Program-made: the position numbers and the translations under genes
In this document: positions 60,776 to 64,000 of the stretch, in pieces
How positions within the stretch are numbered: position 1 is the stretch's first letter
Layout: each line of letters opens with the position of its first letter
Source of the DNA: Balanoglossus misakiensis
Taxonomy: Eukaryota; Hemichordata
Assembly (NCBI GenBank): GCA_040954595.2
Contig: CM082580.2
Location: 10,850,001 to 10,914,000 of the forward strand
Direction: 5' to 3'
Length of the DNA stretch: 64,000 nt
The notes under the pieces: generated by a model
Databases searched by the model: none
What the model was told of the DNA's origin: nothing
Seen by the model: only the letters and a program-made list of their open reading frames with translations

Positions 60776-62445
60776 CTTCTTTCTTCTTTCTTTCTTTATT
60801 CTTGTGTCAATTCTTTGTCGCTCTAGATCTCAGACACCGCTGCAGGTACACTTCTGAAACTTGCTACAGTGGTCAAGGTCAATGAGTAGTCGTGCATTGA
60901 ACCTGTGAATTTTTAATTAGTCACGTGACCTGGCGGCCATCTTGGATTTTCTAAAAAAATGCAAATCTCAGATCTCAGAAACTACAAGTCAGATCAACTT
61001 CAAATTTGGCATGCTGGTAGACTACCTTTTGCCTATCATTTTTGTAATTGGAAATTATGCTGACAATGTTGCAGTTTTTTTGCTACAATTTTTTTTCTGA
61101 AATCTGGCTTAAATTTCAAAAATCTTCTTCTCCAGAACCGACGATAACCGAGTCACGCCGTTTGGGGTATGTGGTCACCTAACAGATGTCTATCAAGTTT
61201 GCGAAGATCATTGTGATTGGTCGAAGATTATGGCGGCCATATTGGATTTTCGAAAAACCATAGTAAAACTTCAAAAATCTTCTTCTCCAGAACTGGCGAT
61301 AACCGAGTCACAAGATTTGGTGTGTGTGATCATTAAACAGATGTCTATCAAGTTTGCGAAGGGGAATGTGATTGGTCGAAGATTATGGCGGCCATATTGG
61401 ATTTTGTGAAAAACGATTAAAAAGTAAAAATTCCTTTTCTAGCCTAAAAATTGATAGCACAGAAATTCTTTTTATGGATATGAATCATCATATGACAAGA
61501 ATAAGCTATAAATATTTTGGTAATTTTGGCAATGACCTTTGACCTACTTTTGACGAATCATTTTTCTGCATATCTAATTCCAGGCTAACCAATAGGGCTA
61601 TAAGTTTGGTTTTTGATGTATGTGGATTTGTACGTGATCAAAAAATTTTGCTACTTTTCATGACCCCTTTGACCTCTGGTGACCTCATTAAATATGCGCA
61701 TACCTAATTACAGATTAACCAATAGACCTAAAGGTTTGGGGTTTTTTGGACATGGATCAGTATGGGGTCAAAATATTTTGCCCAAATGTTGGGTGACCTC
61801 CGGTGACCTTTGACCTACTTTTGCATATCTCGGCATCCAAAGCAGGTACAGCCTTGGCATTTGCAGATATGGGGCCATAATGAAAAGCCAAAGTTTTGGG
61901 TCACCTGTGACCTCTGCTGACCTCATTAATTATGTGCATAACTGATTACAGGTGAACCAATACAGCTAGAGGTCTGGTTTTTATTGGACATGGACCACTA
62001 TGGGTAAACATTTTCTGCCCAAATTTTGGGTGACCTCAGATGACCTTTGACCTACTTTTGCATATCTCGGCATCCAAAGCAGGTACAGCCTTGGCATTTG
62101 GAGATATGGGGCCATAATGAAAAGCCAATGTTTTGGGTCACCTGTGACACCTGCTTAACTCATTATTTATGTACATACCTAATTCCGGGCTAACCAAAAG
62201 GGCTAGAGGTCTGGTTTTTATTGGACATGGACCACTATGGGTCAAAATATTCTCCTCAAATTGTGGGTGACCCCTGGGTGCCTTTGACCTACTTAACACT
62301 ATATCAGCACCAAACATAGATATAACCTTGATAGATCTTGGGATAAAACACAGCATTATGTTTCTATTCATTAATTATGTGCATATCTAATAATCAGATC
62401 AGATAATAGAGCTTGGGCCCGGACAATGCTGCTTGCAGCTTTAAT
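60776..62445. repeat. Long dispersed-type repeat, unit 1 (~1.67 kb)
   Basis: It begins with a TTTC-rich tract and the segment CTTGTGTCAATTCTT, runs through GTCACGTGAC (60920-60929) and two internal copies of a module (near 61212 and 61369) with ATTGGTCGAAGATTATGGCG, then several copies of a module with TGACCTTTGACCTAC. It ends in CTTGGGCCCGGACAATGCTG and a GCTGC-TT-GCAGC mini-hairpin. Unit 2 repeats this order. No open frame of note. It is probably a non-autonomous mobile element or tandem satellite-like unit of unknown class. Confidence 0.85.
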
Positions 62446-63729
62446 TCTTTCTTTCTTTCTTTCTTTCTTTCTTTTTTCTTGTGTCAATTCTTCGGCCAAC
62501 TAAATCTCTGAAACTACTGCAGGTACACTGCTCAAACTTGCTACAGTTGTCAAGGTCAATGAGTAGATGTGCAGTGACTTGTGAATAATTAATTAGTCAC
62601 GTGACCTGGCGGCCATATTGGATTTTCTGAAAAAATTCAAATCTCAGATCTCAGAAACTACAAGTCAGATCGACTTCAAATTTGGCATGCAGGTAGACTA
62701 CCTTCTACCCATCATTTTTGTAATTGGAAATTTTGCTGTCAATGTTGCAGTTTTTTTGCTACAATTTTTTTTCTGAAATCTGGCTTAAATTTCAAAAATC
62801 TTCTTCTCCAGAACCGGTGATAACCGAGACACGGGGTTTGGGGTATGTGGTCACCTAACTGATGTCTATCAAGTTTGCGAAGATCATTGTGATTGGTCGA
62901 AGATTATGGCGGCCATATTGGATTTTCGAAAAACCATAGTTAAACTCCAAAAATCTTCTTCTCCAGAACGGGCGATGACTGAGTCGCAAGATTCGGGGAG
63001 TATGGTCACTACACTGATGTCTATCAAGTTTGCAAAGAGCATTGTGATTGGTCGAAGATTATGGCGGCCATATTGGATTTTGTAAAAAGCAGTGAAAAAT
63101 TGAAATTCCTTTTTCTAGTCTAAAAATTGATAGCATACAAATTCTTTTTATGGATATCAATCGTCATGTGACTAAAATTTGTTACAATTTTTTGGCGATT
63201 TTTCACATGACCTTTGACCTACATATCACACGTTATTATTTCAGCATTTCTAATTCCAGGCTAACCTATAGGGCTAGACTTTTGGTTTTTGATGCATGTG
63301 GATTAGTGTGTGATCAAAATATTTTGCTACTTTTCATGACCCCTTTGACCTCTGCTGACCTCATTAATTATGTGCATAGCTAATTACAGGCGAACCAATA
63401 GAGGTAGAGGTTTGGTTTTTGTTGGACACAGACCAGTATGGGATCAAAATTTTTTGCCCAAATGTTGCATGACCTCTGGTGACCTTTGACCTACTTTCGC
63501 ATATCTCAGCATCCAGAGCAGATACAGCCTTGGCATTTGGTAGGATGGGACCAAAATGTAAAGCCACATTTTTGGGTCACCTGTGACACCTGCTGACCTC
63601 ATTAAATATGCACATACCTAATTACAGGCGAACCAATAGAGCTAGAGTTTTGGTTTTTGTAGGACATGGACCAGTATGGGTCAAAAAAAATTGCCCAAAT
63701 GTTGGGTGACCCCAGGTGACCTTTGACCT
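61533..63729 (-). promoter_or_regulatory. Six perfect DR1 nuclear-receptor motifs inside the long repeats
   Basis: TGACCTTTGACCT (minus strand AGGTCA-A-AGGTCA) occurs at 61533-61545, 61804-61816, 62041-62053, 63208-63220, 63480-63492 and 63717-63729; a one-base variant is near 62279. This is the ideal DR1 element for HNF4- or RXR-type receptors. All copies lie in the same orientation within the repeat modules, so their number reflects repeat amplification. Binding is inferred from motif identity only. Confidence 0.6.
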
Positions 63730-63880
63730 ACTTCACCCTATTTAAGCAGCAAAAATACACACGTCCTTGTTATGTCATGAGATAATACATCCGATAGAAA
63801 ATTCTGTTTCTTCTCATTCATACTGTGCATATATAATTCAAGATCAGCGCTTGGGCCCGACAATGCTGCTCGCAGCTTTA
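62446..63880. repeat. Long dispersed-type repeat, unit 2 (~1.43 kb)
   Basis: The same order as unit 1: (TTTC)n at 62446-62473, CTTGTGTCAATTCTT, GTCACGTGAC at 62596-62605, two YY1-like modules (near 62890 and 63047), DR1-bearing modules, and the end GCGCTTGGGCCCGACAATGC with a GCTGC-TC-GCAGC mini-hairpin near 63862. It lacks one of the internal modules present in unit 1, which explains its shorter length. By eye the shared parts are highly similar. Confidence 0.85.
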
Positions 63881-64000
63881 ATTATTATTCTTCTTCTTCC
63901 GAGAAATATGTCATTGTACATCTGGAAAACCGCAGCACCTAGGGGGCTGAAACTTGGTAGGGTGGTAGGGGCCAATGAGTAGATGTGCAGTGGCTCGTGA
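63881..64000. repeat. Start of a third, diverged repeat unit, cut by window edge
   Basis: After the TTTAATT end of unit 2 a TTATTATTCTTCTTCTTCC tract starts a new unit. It keeps GAAACTTGGTAGGGTGGTAG and CCAATGAGTAGATGTGCAGT (like the GAAACTTGCTACAGT and CAATGAGTAG segments of units 1 and 2) but has a different internal start. The rest lies outside the window. Confidence 0.7.

Noticed and set aside
60517-60885. 122-codon plus-strand frame across the hairpin cluster
   Set aside because: It is a translation of hairpin and pyrimidine-repeat DNA; its hydrophobic look (Leu, Phe) comes from T-rich spacers.

Overview
The window is nuclear DNA of a multicellular animal. Genes are split by many GT-AG introns, the families are metazoan (ADAM, FAM171, BOULE/DAZ, TFIIIC90), introns are mostly 0.1-3 kb, and simple-sequence repeats are frequent. 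The gene content fits an invertebrate deuterostome (cephalochordate or hemichordate grade), but the sequence alone does not fix the species. No mitochondrial, bacterial or retroviral coding sequence was recognised. All exon structures below were assembled by hand from splice signals, reading-frame phase and remembered protein families; no transcript evidence was available.

Left part (1-14170, all genes on the minus strand). Three tandem FMN-dependent 2-hydroxyacid oxidase genes (HAO family) lie in a direct array with a period of about 3.0-3.15 kb; the leftmost runs off the window edge. The two complete copies end in the peroxisomal signal SKL. Each copy has its own change near the active site. 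Two tandem carbonyl reductase-like SDR genes (CBR1 family) follow, with identical six-exon structures; one has lost the catalytic serine.

Middle part (16394-46200). A 17-exon gene for the TFIIIC subunit GTF3C4 (minus strand) sits head to head, 411 bp apart, with a 28-exon plus-strand gene of 23 kb. The plus-strand gene encodes an unusual predicted type I membrane protein of about 3056 residues. In order it has a signal peptide, ADAM prodomain, degenerate ADAM metalloprotease domain (HExxHxxGxxHD replaced), disintegrin domain, ADAM cysteine-rich domain, a Thr-rich mucin region of about 2000 residues, a FAM171-type ectodomain, one transmembrane helix and a basic cytoplasmic tail. The join between the ADAM part, the mucin and the start of the FAM171 part lies inside one uninterrupted 6.36-kb exon. 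I regard this ADAM-mucin-FAM171 fusion as the most interesting object here.

Right part (48500-64000). A candidate plus-strand first exon of an unrecognised gene lies at 48.5-48.7 kb. An 11-exon BOULE/DAZ-family RNA-binding gene (minus strand, 50861-57046) follows. From 57.1 to 60.3 kb I see no supportable gene. The last 3.6 kb is repeat: a 149-bp MITE with terminal inverted repeats and a 7-bp target duplication, a cluster of four GGGC-rich hairpins, and two and a bit copies of a 1.4-1.7 kb dispersed repeat loaded with perfect DR1 (AGGTCA-A-AGGTCA) and YY1-like motifs.

The genes do not form a pathway. The HAO and CBR clusters are oxidoreductase tandem families, GTF3C4 is a housekeeping Pol III factor that may share a promoter with the ADAM fusion gene, and BOULE is a germ-line translational regulator.
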